Part shown: in pieces, positions 1 to 7,117 of the stretch
Layout of the letters: each line of letters begins with the position of its first letter
How positions within the stretch are numbered: the first letter of the stretch is position 1
Source of the DNA: JAMIFN01 sp035906235
GTDB lineage: Bacteria; Pseudomonadota; Gammaproteobacteria; Burkholderiales; Burkholderiaceae_C
NCBI GenBank assembly: GCA_035906235.1
Contig: JAMIFN010000093.1
Location: 1-16,120 of the forward strand
Direction: 5' to 3'
Length of the DNA: 16,120 nucleotides
Notes under the pieces: model-generated
What the model was told of the DNA's origin: nothing
Database searches by the model: none
What the model saw: only the letters and a program-made list of their open reading frames with translations
Translations under genes and position numbers: made by a program

Positions 1-215
1 GCAGGGCTGGCCGTCCGCTGCCGCCTCTGATAACTGCATTGGGCAGCTTTAGAGCCGTAGCCCTGCGCATCACTGTTGCGTGCCAACTCTCGGCTGATGG
101 TGCTGGGCGAGCGTTTCATGAATGCGCCTATGGCTCGAATGCTATAGCCCTGCGCTTTCAAGCTCGCTAGCGTGATGCGCTCTTCTGGTTGTAAGTGTTG
201 ACAAGTTGTTTCCAT
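1..215 (-). CDS. IS30-family transposase, N-terminal 71 residues (partial, runs off left edge)
   Basis: Starting at the ATG at 215, the frame is open to the window edge and begins METTCQHLQPEERI. Residues about 12-44 form a helix-turn-helix of the kind at the N-terminus of IS30 transposases: an ERITLASLKAQGYS helix, then RAIG, then SPSTISREL as the recognition helix. The basic stretch after it (YQRRQRTA) also fits. This domain binds the terminal inverted repeats; the DDE catalytic domain would lie left of the window. The start codon is about 50 bp from the element end, usual for this family. No frameshift is visible in the part present. Whether the full transposase is intact is unknown. Confidence 0.82.
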   Translation of the reverse strand, partial: METTCQHLQPEERITLASLKAQGYSIRAIGAFMKRSPSTISRELARNSDAQGYGSKAAQCSYQRRQRTASP

Positions 216-268
216 TTGTGCAATCTACTCCAGTTGATGAGTGTTGCACTTCAGGTTTGAATCCGCCA
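1..268 (-). mobile_element. IS30-family insertion sequence, terminal part
   Basis: The element runs off the left edge of the window. Support is the transposase N-terminus encoded inward from 215, plus a terminal sequence at about 242-268. Read on the minus strand, that end carries GATTCAA followed a few bases later by GCAACA, the same arrangement I recall at the ends of E. coli IS30. The outer boundary is placed at 266-268 because coding similarity to a restriction endonuclease resumes at 270. The other end, its matching inverted repeat and the target duplication lie outside the window, so completeness cannot be judged. Confidence 0.75.
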
Positions 269-881
269 CCGTAATGTCATTGACCCCTTTGCCGTGCTAT
301 TTGAAATGGCGGCATTCGGTTTGACTGAGGCAGACTGGGAAAAGAACGAACGCACCCGCCAAGCACAAAAAACCTTGGTTAATCAGTTGGGCAATTTGCA
401 CCAAAGCATTTTGGGCGCTGTTGCAGGCTGGGAAGATTTAGGTGTAGGCTCTAACGCAGGCTGCGATTTGGTCAATCACGAACGGCGTATCGTTGCTGAG
501 GTCAAAAATAAGCACAACACGGTCAAGAAATCCGACGAAATTGGCCTTTACCAGTCGCTCCACGATTTGGTGATGAACAAAAACAGCCGCTACCATGGCT
601 ACAGCGCCTACTATGTGCGCATCATTCCTGCCAAACCTACACCTTACGATCTGCCATTTACCCCACCAGATAGAAGTACAGGCGCACAGGCAGCAAGCAA
701 TCCACGCATTCGCGTCATCGACGGCGCAAGTTTTTACGCATTGGCCACAGGGCATCCAGACGCTTTACAGCAATTGCACCGCGTCCTACCCAAAGTATTG
801 GCCCACTGCTATCCAGCAACGGTACAAACCCTGCAAAACACCGCCGCGCAGCAATACTTCAAAAAAGCGTATGGGGCGTAA
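261..881 (+). pseudogene. Eco47II-type type II restriction endonuclease, 5' end removed by an IS30 insertion
   Basis: The open frame resembles the Eco47II restriction endonuclease family (as I recall, GGNCC cutters). Landmarks are RQAQKTLVNQLGNLHQ, then CDLVNHERRIVAEVKNKHNT, which fits a PD-(D/E)xK active site (Asp of CDLV; Glu and Lys of EVK), then YSAYYVRIIP and DGASFYAL near the C-terminus. Family-like sequence begins at 270 (NVIDPF), ahead of any start codon in this frame, and directly abuts the IS30 end. The only initiator is GTG at 294, which gives 195 residues and drops NVIDPF plus, by my recollection of homologues, some 30-40 residues before it. No ribosome-binding site is obvious there. 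The gene overlaps the convergent methyltransferase by 23 bp at 859-881. The catalytic core remains, so residual activity cannot be excluded, but the structure argues for a disrupted gene. Confidence 0.8.
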
Positions 882-2103
882 TCGGCATAGCGGCGACTTG
901 CTCAACCTCATCCCCATAGTCGCCCGATAACATAGCCAGCACAGCGCGGCCTATGTGGTAGCCCAGGTTGACGGGGACAGCATTGCCAATTTGCTTGTAT
1001 TGCGCCGAAATCGAGCCAGAAAACGCCCAATCATCAGGGAAAGACTGGATGCGGGCATATTCGCGCACAGCCAGCGGGCGTGTTTCGCTGGGGTGGCAGC
1101 GTTCGGTTTGTTTTTGCGCAGGGTTGCAAGTTAGGGTGAGCGAAGGCTCGTCCCAAGCCAAGCGCCTAGCCATGCCCGTTTTACCGCCGCCTAAGTGAAA
1201 GCTTGCACCCATATAGCTTTGCTGCACCGCCAAGGGCAAATCGCGCCAATAACCGCCTTCTGGCACTTGCTGCATGACCTGAAATTTGCGCTCGGTATAG
1301 CTTTGCCCGCCTGATGCAGGTACGCCTTGCAGGGCTTCGCGCACGCTTAAGGTGTAGTTTTTCTCTTTAGGAAAGGCAATCGGGTGCTGCAAGTCTTTTC
1401 GCACCCCAAAAATCACTAGCCGCTCGCGCTTTTGCGCTACATCGAAATACTGCGCCCGCAGCACCCGATAAGCGACCGCATAGCCTAGCTCGTCCAATAT
1501 CTGCAGCATGGTCTCTAGGGTGCGACCGTCATCATGCTTGAGTAGGCCTTTGACATTCTCGCCAACAATCACCTTGGGGCGAATTTCTTGAATCGCACGA
1601 GCAAATTCATAAAACAAAGTGCCTCGCACATCTTCAAAGCCCAATCGCTTTCCTGCATAGCTGAACGCCTGACAAGGAAAACCACCTGCCACCACATCGG
1701 CTTGCACACCTGCAAAACTCACGCCATGAATATCACCTTCCACCGTATGCCAATGAGGGCGATTGGTGCGCAAAGTCGCACAAGCATGTTTATCTAGCTC
1801 GACCAACATTTCGCAGCCCAAGCCAGCGTTTTCCATCCCTAAAGCCAAACCACCTGCACCTGAGAACAGCTCAACCACACGATAAGGGCTGGGCTGGGCG
1901 CTTTTTAATATGTCAAAAGGCCGCTGCGCCTGCGTGGCAGCTTGGTATTTTTCAAAAACTCGCTGCACTTCATCGGTATGAAAAATTCGAGTCCCTTTGT
2001 CGCATCGTTTGGCACGAATCAAGCCCTTTTTCTCCCAACGACGGATGGTGTCGATGGAAACATTCAGGGTGGAACTTACTTCGGAAATAGGATGCCAGCT
2101 CAT
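859..2103 (-). CDS. DNA (cytosine-5-)-methyltransferase with N-terminal helix-turn-helix (type II modification enzyme)
   Basis: This 414-residue protein has the full ordered motif set of C5 cytosine methyltransferases: motif I VVELFSGAGG (about 76-85, AdoMet binding), motif IV GGFPCQ with the catalytic Cys at about 144, motif VI GEN (about 182), motif VIII QKRER (about 224-228), then SLTLTCNP and motif X QIGNAVP (about 373). The target-recognition region lies between VIII and IX. The first 50 residues form a MerR/excisionase-like helix-turn-helix (ISEVSSTLNVSIDTIRRWEK). The ATG at 2103 was preferred over an in-frame TTG at 2124 because AAAGG lies six bases before it. It is the partner of the convergent Eco47II-type endonuclease, so methylation of GGNCC or a related site is inferred, not shown. 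No broken frame or missing key residue is visible. The helix-turn-helix could allow autoregulation. Confidence 0.93.
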   Translation of the reverse strand: MSWHPISEVSSTLNVSIDTIRRWEKKGLIRAKRCDKGTRIFHTDEVQRVFEKYQAATQAQRPFDILKSAQPSPYRVVELFSGAGGLALGMENAGLGCEMLVELDKHACATLRTNRPHWHTVEGDIHGVSFAGVQADVVAGGFPCQAFSYAGKRLGFEDVRGTLFYEFARAIQEIRPKVIVGENVKGLLKHDDGRTLETMLQILDELGYAVAYRVLRAQYFDVAQKRERLVIFGVRKDLQHPIAFPKEKNYTLSVREALQGVPASGGQSYTERKFQVMQQVPEGGYWRDLPLAVQQSYMGASFHLGGGKTGMARRLAWDEPSLTLTCNPAQKQTERCHPSETRPLAVREYARIQSFPDDWAFSGSISAQYKQIGNAVPVNLGYHIGRAVLAMLSGDYGDEVEQVAAMPITPHTLF

Positions 2104-2136
2104 GATAGACCTTTGCCTATGCAATGGTTATTAATA

Positions 2137-2150
2137 TGTATAAGTGTACA
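2137..2150. promoter_or_regulatory. Candidate operator: TGTA-N6-TACA inverted repeat upstream of the methyltransferase gene
   Basis: The interrupted palindrome TGTATAAGTGTACA lies 34 bp upstream of the methyltransferase start, in an AT-rich stretch that would hold its minus-strand promoter. Methyltransferases with an added helix-turn-helix often repress their own promoter, so this is a plausible binding site. The arms are only four bases, so chance is possible. Confidence 0.25.
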
Positions 2151-2219
2151 GTAAAAATAAGGAGGCACGAGGCGATACACATAAAATGCAGCAATTAACC
2201 CCCATTTTTCCCTAGCCTT

Positions 2220-2792
2220 ATGTCCTACACCCACCTCGGCCAATCCAGCGCCTATGCCGACCAATACGACGCCAGTTTGCTGCAACCCATCGCCCGCGCC
2301 CTGCAGCGCCAAACTTTGGGCATAAAGACCGAACAACTGCCTTTTTTGGGCGCAGATTTGTGGACGGGCTACGAGCTGAGTTGGCTCAACGCTAAGGGCA
2401 AGCCGCAGTTGGCGTTGCTGCAGCTGACCATCCCGTGCGAGACGCCATTTCTGATTGAGAGCAAGTCGCTCAAGCTGTATCTCAACAGTTTTAACCAAAC
2501 GGTTTTTGCCGACTTGCCCACGGTGCGCGAGACCATGGCGCGCGATTTAAGCGCCGCCGCATATGGCTATCGAGATGGCCACCCAGGCCTGCGCCAGCAG
2601 CCACGCATTGGTGTCAGCCTGCTGCCGCCCGATGCCTTTGACCAGCAAGGCATAGCCGAGCTGAGTGGGCTGGATTTAGACCGCTTAGATATCGAATGCC
2701 GCGCCTATAGCCCGCAGCCTGATTTGCTGCAAGTCGCCCAAGGCGAAGCGCCCGTGACTGAGGTACTGAGCAGACGTTTGCGCAGCTCCTAA
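2220..2792 (+). pseudogene. queF: queF, 3'-truncated NADPH-dependent 7-cyano-7-deazaguanine reductase
   Basis: The N-terminal 190 residues match the long (E. coli-type, about 282-residue) QueF, which reduces preQ0 to preQ1 in queuosine biosynthesis. Clear landmarks are YDASLLQP, GADLWTGYELSWLNAKGKPQ, and IESKSLKLYLNSFNQT, whose Glu at residue 80 aligns with the substrate-binding Glu89 of E. coli. Similarity continues to VTEVLSRRL, where family members read on into a SNC segment holding the catalytic Cys (Cys190 in E. coli). Here the frame ends in RSS and TAA. No continuation appears in the other plus frames of the next 110 bp, so this is loss of the 3' third and not a simple frameshift. The product would lack the catalytic Cys, the second catalytic Asp and the C-terminal domain. 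There is no convincing ribosome-binding site before 2220. Confidence 0.85.
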
Positions 2793-2904
2793 GATGCGTT
2801 CGCCCACATATCGGCGTTTGCCTTGCAGACCAGCAGGCAAAACTTGCATGATCAGCTGCTCGTACAGGCGCAGCAAATATCTTATGGGATCCCGGTCTGG
2901 ACGA
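2793..2904. other. Unrecognised 112-bp spacer at a probable rearrangement junction
   Basis: This stretch lies between the broken 3' end of queF (plus strand) and the stop of the DUF484 gene (minus strand). No plus frame continues QueF and no minus frame looks like the XerC start expected after DUF484. A minus frame is open here (YLLRLYEQLIMQVLPAG) but matches nothing I recognise and continues antisense into queF. No terminator hairpin is evident for either converging gene. Confidence 0.5.
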
Positions 2905-3567
2905 TTACCCAAGCAAACGCGAGAGCGCGGCGCTGGCAATGTCAGCAATGCGCTGTAAAAATTCTGTGCCCATGCCCGCATGAAATCGCTGCGGATCGGG
3001 CGATGCCAATACCAACATGCCGAACGCATCTTGCTCTCTAGGTCGGCGCAGCGGCAACAACGCCATGGACAAGACCTGCTCGGGCTGCGCTAGCCACTGC
3101 GCAGCCTCGAAATCCACATTCGCGCCGCAATAACATTCAGCTAACGAGGAGGCAAATACCTTACTGTCTTCGCTCACTCCTTGGGTGAAGTTGTCTTGCG
3201 CAAACAGACTGCTAACTTGCCAAAGACGAATCGCCACTTGAGGAATAGCAAAATGAGCTTGAAGTTCCTGCACGATGCGCGCTGGGATATCCGTCGCGTG
3301 GCTGGTACTGAGCATCGCGACTGTCCAACGCTGAAGCTTCTCGGCGGTCAAGGCGTTCTCGTTGCCGTAGCGCACCATATCCATCAGACGCAATTCGAGA
3401 ATTCTAATTTTGTCACGCAACATTTCTGCTTGACGCTCTTGCAAGCTAACAGCCCGCCCTCCATAGGGACTGCGCAGGCGAATATCGCCCAAGACAGCAG
3501 CATGGCGTTCAAAAAAGTCAGGGTGATTCTGGATGTATTGAATCAGGTCGTGTTCGTTATGTGGCAT
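2905..3567 (-). CDS. DUF484 family protein (GAF-like)
   Basis: The 220-residue protein has the typical DUF484 opening, LIQYIQNHPDFFERHAAVL, followed by SLQERQAEMLRDKIRILELRL, a short predicted coiled coil, and then a GAF-like domain (about residues 80-218) ending IADIASAALSRLL. The length is normal for the family and nothing is obviously missing. The biochemical role is unknown. In many proteobacteria the gene sits between dapF and xerC (as yigA in E. coli), which suggests a housekeeping context. Here neither neighbour is present: upstream are the pilQ terminator and pilQ, and downstream is the queF fragment. The ATG at 3567 has no strong ribosome-binding site, but the sequence starting there fits the family start. 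Confidence 0.85.
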   Translation of the reverse strand: MPHNEHDLIQYIQNHPDFFERHAAVLGDIRLRSPYGGRAVSLQERQAEMLRDKIRILELRLMDMVRYGNENALTAEKLQRWTVAMLSTSHATDIPARIVQELQAHFAIPQVAIRLWQVSSLFAQDNFTQGVSEDSKVFASSLAECYCGANVDFEAAQWLAQPEQVLSMALLPLRRPREQDAFGMLVLASPDPQRFHAGMGTEFLQRIADIASAALSRLLG

Positions 3568-3631
3568 GGTAAGTAGGTCGCAACAGAATGAAAAACACGA
3601 ATTATGCAGGGACAGCGTGCTTATGCCTCAG

Positions 3632-3661
3632 AAAAAAAGCCTGCGCAGATTGCGCAGGCTT
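3632..3661 (-). terminator. Rho-independent terminator of the pil operon
   Basis: A perfect 11-bp stem (AAGCCTGCGCA at 3637-3647 with TGCGCAGGCTT at 3651-3661) encloses a 3-base loop. On the minus strand it is followed by a run of seven T (3638-3632). It begins about 20 bp after the pilQ stop, so it closes the pilM-Q transcript. Confidence 0.92.
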
Positions 3662-3681
3662 GTCTGCTAAGGCCGAGGCGA

Positions 3682-5790
3682 TTAACGAGAACCGAAGGAT
3701 TTTTCCGAAACGATTTTCGGCGTGATAAAGACCAGCAATTCTTGCTTATCCACAGTCTTGCGACGATTTTTAAAGAGGTTGCCAACACCAGGCAGGTCAC
3801 CCAGGAGTGGGACTTTCTCTTCGTTATTCCGCTCTTCCATTGTAAAGATACCACCGATGACAACTGTGCCGCCGTTATCCACAAGAACCTGCGTCAGCAC
3901 ATGCTTGGTGTCGATAGCCGGACCGCTGAGGGTTTCAGCGCCGCGCGAATCTTTTGTCACATCCAAATCGAGGATGATGCTTCCTTCTGGCGTAATTTGG
4001 GGCGTGACCTCAAGCTTGAGTACCGCCTTTTTAAAGGACACTGACGTCGCACCGCTAGAGCTAGCCTCTTGGTAAGGGATTTCAGTACCCTGCTCAATGA
4101 TGGCTTTCGTTTGATCCGCAGTAATAACACGAGGGCTAGAGACGATTTTTCCACGACCATCGGCTTCTAGTGCCGAAATCTCGAGCGCCAGAAAGCGGCT
4201 AGACGCGGCATTGAACAAAGAGATCCCCATGCTTGCTGGTGCTGATCCACCAAAACCAGAAGCCGGCATACTCAAAAACGGTGTCCCCGTACCACCGCCT
4301 GTAGACCCTTGGGCGTTCGTGTAATTCGAGCCAAAACCTAAGCGGGCATTGCCCCCAAGATCCACGGCAGGGCTCCCTGCACCAAATTTCACCCCAAGTG
4401 ATTTACCAAATGTATCGGCGGCTTCCACCAAACGCGCTTCAATTAAAACTTGGCGCACAGGAATATCCAGCTTGCTGATCATTTCTTGAATAGCTGCCAA
4501 GCGTGAAGGAATGTCAGAAATAAACAGCTGATTAGTCCGAGGCTCGGCAATCACGCTACCACGATCTGAAAGCATCTTCCCACTGCTACTAGAGCCACCA
4601 CCGCCACCACTCGATGAAGTCAGCTGCGCTTTGACATCGGCCGCTTTGGTGTAATTAAGTTGGAACGATTGGGTACGCACGGGCTCCAAACCTTGGACTG
4701 CTGCTGCTGCCTCCAATTCTTGCTTTTCTTTCGCGGCCAGCTCCTCCTTAGGGGCAATCCAAAGCACATTGCCTGATTTTTTCACACCCAAACCTTTGGC
4801 CTGCAAAATAATGTCTAAGGCCTGATCCCAAGGGACATCTTTGAGTCGCAGCGTCAACGAGCCATTGACAGAGTCCGAGGTGATGATATTGAAATTGGTA
4901 AAATCGGCAATGACTTGCAGCAAGGACCGCACTTCAATATTTTGAAAATTAAGCGACAGTTTTTCGCCTGTATACCCTAGCCCCTGTGTCAGTTTATTGG
5001 GATCCACCTTTTGGGGGCGAACCTCTAAGACAAACTGGTTGTCACCTTGGTAAGCACTGTGCGTCCAGTTGCCCTTGGCATCAACCAAAACTTTAACTTT
5101 GTCGCCAGATTGGTAGGCAGTGATCGTTTGGATAGGTGTGCCGAAGTCACCAACATCGAGTTTTCGACGCAAACCTTCAGGCAATGCCGTGCGCGGAAAC
5201 TCCAGCGCCAAGGCCGCACCTTGCTGTTTGATGTCCACTCCGACTTGGTTATTCGGCAGGGTGATGATCAGGCGGCCTGCACCATCAACACCACGGCGGA
5301 AATCCATATCGCGAATTGCCAACACCGCATTGTTGCGACTTTCGGCAAAAGTGCTGGCGCTGGGTGCAGATGGTACCGGAGCTGTTTCCACCGAATTGCT
5401 TGTGGGACGAGTTAACGCCACCAACAACGAATTACCAGCGAGTGTGGGTTGGTATGGGGCCGATTGCTTAAGGTTGAGTACGACACGCGTACGATCTCCC
5501 ACTTGCACAACATTGGCCGACTTCACGGCGCCACTGTTTATGTCGACCAGATTTTTGCCTAGGGCATTTCCGGTGCCAGGAAAATCCAAGGCGATCCGCG
5601 CTGGTGTCTGGATAGCAAAACCATCGGGGGTTTTAGCCAAAGGGTTTTTAAAATCGATTTTAACAACTTCTCTTCCCCCTTGATTCAGCGTAGATATAGC
5701 CTGAATGCTATTGCTTTGAGCATAGACTGCTGCTGCGCTTAGGGTGACTGCGCCGAGGATGGCGAAACGAAAATTTGTACGGATGGTCAT
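3682..5790 (-). CDS. pilQ: Type IV pilus secretin PilQ
   Basis: PilQ forms the outer-membrane channel through which the type IV pilus extends. From the ATG at 5790 it is 702 residues; an in-frame GTG at 5799 is less likely because AAGGTG lies six bases before the ATG. A signal peptide ends near AAAVYAQ (about residue 25). Two AMIN-type peptidoglycan-binding regions follow (about 30-125 and 165-265). Then come an STN/secretin N0 segment (about 280-340, LSLNFQNIEVRSLLQVIADF), an N1 domain (from about 370) with a Gly/Ser run (SSSGGGGGSSSSG) in a loop near 400, and the secretin core ending LLVFITPKIV. The core contains VPLLGDLPGVGNLF, a hallmark of the family. It starts 36 bp after the pilP stop and is the last gene of the operon, followed by a terminator. 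It is usually followed by aroK and aroB, but not here. Confidence 0.97.
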   Translation of the reverse strand: MTIRTNFRFAILGAVTLSAAAVYAQSNSIQAISTLNQGGREVVKIDFKNPLAKTPDGFAIQTPARIALDFPGTGNALGKNLVDINSGAVKSANVVQVGDRTRVVLNLKQSAPYQPTLAGNSLLVALTRPTSNSVETAPVPSAPSASTFAESRNNAVLAIRDMDFRRGVDGAGRLIITLPNNQVGVDIKQQGAALALEFPRTALPEGLRRKLDVGDFGTPIQTITAYQSGDKVKVLVDAKGNWTHSAYQGDNQFVLEVRPQKVDPNKLTQGLGYTGEKLSLNFQNIEVRSLLQVIADFTNFNIITSDSVNGSLTLRLKDVPWDQALDIILQAKGLGVKKSGNVLWIAPKEELAAKEKQELEAAAAVQGLEPVRTQSFQLNYTKAADVKAQLTSSSGGGGGSSSSGKMLSDRGSVIAEPRTNQLFISDIPSRLAAIQEMISKLDIPVRQVLIEARLVEAADTFGKSLGVKFGAGSPAVDLGGNARLGFGSNYTNAQGSTGGGTGTPFLSMPASGFGGSAPASMGISLFNAASSRFLALEISALEADGRGKIVSSPRVITADQTKAIIEQGTEIPYQEASSSGATSVSFKKAVLKLEVTPQITPEGSIILDLDVTKDSRGAETLSGPAIDTKHVLTQVLVDNGGTVVIGGIFTMEERNNEEKVPLLGDLPGVGNLFKNRRKTVDKQELLVFITPKIVSEKSFGSR

Positions 5791-5826
5791 ATTTTTCACC
5801 TTAGAGGTATAGGGTCAGTGCTCGAA

Positions 5827-6390
5827 TTATTTCTTGGGGGTATTGGTTGCTGGCGTGTCCTGGATTGCCAAAGTTGTTTCTTTTTCAATCCATTCCCCCG
5901 CTGAGTCCTGTACGATTTCGCGCAGAGTCATCCCGGTATCAGTAATGGAAAGGATGCGTCCATAATTTTGACCCAGATAATTTCCCACTTTCACTTGATA
6001 GAGCAAGCCATTGGTGGTGACCAAAGAAACTGGAATACTCTTTTGGTTTAAATAGCCCACCATGCTAATAGAATCGAGGGGGAAGTCTTCTAAGGCTTCT
6101 TTACGACGAGCCTTCTCAGGCGCTAGGAGTGCAACGCTAGCGCTATCTTCTTCAGTGGCGCGGCGCAAAGCCTCCAAGAGTTTCTGGTTATTGAAAGGGT
6201 CAGTGACCCCAGAAACAGCATAGGCCTTAGGGGCAAAAACCTTAGGTTCAGGCAACGGTTTTATGCTGGGTTTGATGCTGCTTTGTTGCTCATGCATCCA
6301 AGCGTCTACGCTTTGACCGCCAACATTACCGCAGCCCGCTAAGTAAACTCCAAGCAAGGGTACTAGCAGTATTTTTCTAAAATTCGACAT
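5827..6390 (-). CDS. pilP: Type IV pilus assembly lipoprotein PilP
   Basis: PilP is the inner-membrane lipoprotein that links the PilN/PilO complex to the secretin PilQ. The 187-residue product starts MSNFRKILLVPLLG and has the lipobox LAGC with the lipidated Cys at residue 20. A low-complexity Pro/Lys linker (SIKPSIKPLPEPKVFAPK) follows, and then the compact PilP domain, including DFPLDSISMVGYL and YQVKVGNYLGQNYGRI, typical of the family. AAAGG lies about seven bases before the ATG. The pilO stop is 15 bp upstream and the pilQ start 36 bp downstream, consistent with one transcript. Confidence 0.96.
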   Translation of the reverse strand: MSNFRKILLVPLLGVYLAGCGNVGGQSVDAWMHEQQSSIKPSIKPLPEPKVFAPKAYAVSGVTDPFNNQKLLEALRRATEEDSASVALLAPEKARRKEALEDFPLDSISMVGYLNQKSIPVSLVTTNGLLYQVKVGNYLGQNYGRILSITDTGMTLREIVQDSAGEWIEKETTLAIQDTPATNTPKK

Positions 6391-6405
6391 GGCGTACCTT
6401 TATGC

Positions 6406-7074
6406 TTACTTGCTAGCTGGCGCTGGTTCGGCTGGTTTGGATTGAACTTCATCCGGATCCAAATAGCGAAATGTTTTAACTGTCGTAGTTAAACCCAAGG
6501 ATCCATCTTTTTCGGGGCTTAAATTGATATTATTCAAAGTCACGATCCGTGAGAGTGAAGCAATATCTGCAGCGAATTGTCCGATATCATGGTATCTGCC
6601 TGTCACTTTGACATCGATGGGTAACTCTGCATAGTATTGTTTTGCAACTATAGATCCTGGCTTAAACAAATCAAACTGCAAACCACGCCCTAACCCTGCT
6701 TGGTTGATGTCAGATAGCAAGGCATCCATCTCCGCTTTGCTTGGGAGTTGTTTTTCCAGTTGGGTAACATAACGCTGAACTTGTTTACGCTGCTCTTCTA
6801 GCGCATCAAGATTTACTGCTTGCGCATATTTATCAAGATAGGTTTGCTTGAGTTGGTCTTCTTGTGCAACTGCAGCAACCAAGTCTGAATCCACAGTTTT
6901 TAAATAGAGGAACCAACCCAAGGCCAAAACGGCCACCGCAACAAAAAAATACAAAACCAATTGGGGATACACTGGCCAATTAGCGGGTTGCGAGCGATCT
7001 AAAGACTTAAATTGGCTAACAATGTCAGCTGTATTTAGCTTACTCGCCGAAGATAGTGTGCTGTCGTCAGACAT
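6406..7074 (-). CDS. pilO: Type IV pilus inner-membrane alignment protein PilO
   Basis: PilO pairs with PilN to form the inner-membrane platform of the pilus machine. The 222-residue protein has a cytoplasmic N-terminus, one membrane segment at about 42-64 (LVLYFFVAVAVLALGWFLYL), a coiled coil at about 75-118, and a ferredoxin-like periplasmic domain containing LLSDINQAGLGRGLQFDLF and ELPIDVKVTGRYHDIGQF, both characteristic. It ends in a Pro/Ala/Lys tail. GGAAAG precedes the ATG by six bases. It lies 43 bp after the pilN stop and 15 bp before the pilP start. Confidence 0.96.
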   Translation of the reverse strand: MSDDSTLSSASKLNTADIVSQFKSLDRSQPANWPVYPQLVLYFFVAVAVLALGWFLYLKTVDSDLVAAVAQEDQLKQTYLDKYAQAVNLDALEEQRKQVQRYVTQLEKQLPSKAEMDALLSDINQAGLGRGLQFDLFKPGSIVAKQYYAELPIDVKVTGRYHDIGQFAADIASLSRIVTLNNINLSPEKDGSLGLTTTVKTFRYLDPDEVQSKPAEPAPASK

Positions 7075-7117
7075 CTGAAACTTTCCAATAAGAGTTATTC
7101 TTCTGGGTCAATGCCAG

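Noticed and set aside
2793..2904. QueF continued by frameshift
   Set aside because: No plus-strand frame shows the expected SNC or QPDWGS-like segment, so the 3' part is absent and not merely out of frame.
2685..3029. Minus-strand open frame of 114 codons across the queF/DUF484 junction
   Set aside because: It is antisense to queF at one end and an alternative frame of DUF484 at the other. No family is recognisable and there is no ribosome-binding site, so it is a by-product of the junction.
1..3567. A new multi-gene defence island
   Set aside because: Only a decayed type II restriction-modification pair is supported here. The neighbouring queF and DUF484 genes belong to housekeeping families, and no other defence genes are visible.
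5120..5683. Plus-strand open frame of 187 codons
   Set aside because: It is fully antisense to pilQ, which has clear secretin domains; its composition is that of a shadow frame.
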